64,000 nt of DNA from Bagarius yarrelli (Eukaryota; Chordata; Actinopteri; Siluriformes; Sisoridae). The notes under the pieces were generated by a model. The model saw nothing but the letters and a program-made list of their open reading frames with translations. It made no database searches and was not told the DNA's origin. The stretch is from contig VCAZ01000054.1 in the NCBI GenBank assembly GCA_005784505.1, positions 773,501 to 837,500 on the forward strand. The letters run 5' to 3'. The position numbers were made by a program, and so were the translations under genes. This document shows positions 63,190-64,000 of the stretch, one piece after another; the stretch's first letter is position 1, and the number at the start of each line of letters is the position of its first letter.

Positions 63190-63480
63190 TAAGGTGAGAG
63201 GGTCTAGGGTGCAGTAGGGATTCCAGTTCATCCTAAAGTTGTTTCAGGGCTTTGTGTAGGACATGAGAGTTCTTCCACCCCAATCAGAACACAGAACATA
63301 TTCCTAGAGATGCACAGGGACATTGTCACTCTTAGTTCCAGTCAAGGAGTAAAGTAATGTTACAACATACAAAGACATTCTAGACAACTGGACAACTGTG
63401 TGCTTCCAAATTTGTGGCAAGGGTTTAAGTAATGCCAGACTTATGTGGGTGTGCTGATAAGGGGTCCACAAACTTTTGAC
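63190..63480. mobile_element. Tc1-like transposon remnant
   Basis: 'gagagttcttccaccccaat', 'ttagttccagtcaaggagta' and 'acatacaaagacattctaga' followed by 'tgtgtgcttccaaatttgtg' match the order of words in fish Tc1-type transposons. It shares sequence with 44980-45055. Rearranged and non-coding. Confidence 0.55.
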
Positions 63481-64000
63481 CAGAAAGCTTATCTATTTAG
63501 ACGGAATAGCAAATCAAAAAGAATTTATTGATGATATATCAGTAAAGTTATCTGTGCTCTAACCCATAATTGTTCCAAACCCTTTCAGCTTTTGTGTTCT
63601 TTTTTTTGCTGTTATGCATTCCTCCTTCTTTTAAGTTGGACGGCCAGTAGATAAAACTCATGTGATTAGCAAATTTCCATGACATGTTTCAAAGCAATAA
63701 GCATGACTTGCTGTCAAAACAATAAAAACATTGCAGCGTTTCCACTGAATTTAATCACACTTCAGATGCAATCTGTTCCTGTTTAACAAGTGAAAACAGG
63801 TTGTTTCAGTGTACTTTCAGTTTTATCTGCATCACCTGGATCAGGTATCCAGAAGCTTTACGGTCATTTCAATCATATATAGCAGACGCAGTACAGTGAA
63901 ATGAAAGAATGTTTCTCCAGAACCCCATGGTGCTACACAAAACAACACACAATTACACATAAAAAAACTACTTTAAAAGAAGAAGAACACAAAGCTAAGG

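Larger units (their letters stand above)
61250..64000. other. Region upstream of the P2Y receptor gene, no gene seen
   Basis: Repeat-rich: an inverted-ended element at 61613-61806 and its continuation to about 62110, a possible hAT-type MITE remnant near 62265-62650, a Tc1-like remnant at 63190-63480 and a possible dispersed repeat at the window edge (63890-64000). No coding region supported. Confidence 0.6.

Overview
The window is nuclear DNA of a ray-finned fish, most likely a teleost. The evidence is the GT-AG introns, five vertebrate protein-coding genes, AT-rich introns with many CA, TC and ATCC microsatellites, and a dense load of teleost-type interspersed repeats. These include tRNA-derived SINEs with an L2-like 3' tail, Tc1/mariner and hAT remnants, and MITEs. 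Nothing points to bacteria, plasmids, CRISPR or a provirus. The species cannot be fixed from the sequence alone.

Layout. (1) 1-2.4 kb: the 3' end of a myosin regulatory light chain gene (myl10-like, + strand; the last 13 codons of one exon plus the terminal exon). (2) 5.9-38.6 kb: a complete col26a1 gene (collagen alpha-1(XXVI), - strand). It has 14 coding exons that join in frame to 427 codons: signal peptide, EMI domain, two Gly-X-Y tracts and a C-terminal coiled coil. (3) 41.2-45.6 kb: srprb (signal recognition particle receptor beta, + strand), 7 exons, 265 codons, with a perfect NRF-1-type palindrome just upstream of the ATG. (4) 46.9-49.0 kb: wdr53 (- strand), 2 coding exons, 368 codons. 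(5) 55.5-58.3 kb: a neu3-type sialidase (+ strand), 3 coding exons, 444 codons. (6) 59.1-61.2 kb: a P2Y12/13/14-type purinergic GPCR (- strand), a single coding exon of 329 codons plus an upstream exon.

The genes are unrelated in function and do not form a pathway. myl10 and col26a1 are tail-to-tail, as at human 7q22.1. srprb, wdr53 and the P2Y receptor belong to gene neighbourhoods that lie on human chromosome 3. The col26a1-srprb interval (head-to-head, 2.6 kb) is therefore a synteny junction relative to human. srprb/wdr53 and neu3/P2Y are both convergent pairs.

I found no convincing new biological system. The items most worth a second look are the P2Y receptor (its ECL3 cysteine is missing and the frame stays open for more than 60 codons upstream of its ATG), a 15-bp degenerate minisatellite in a col26a1 intron, a decayed mariner element inside srprb, two related GGCC-ended MITEs, and a local 260-bp duplication.
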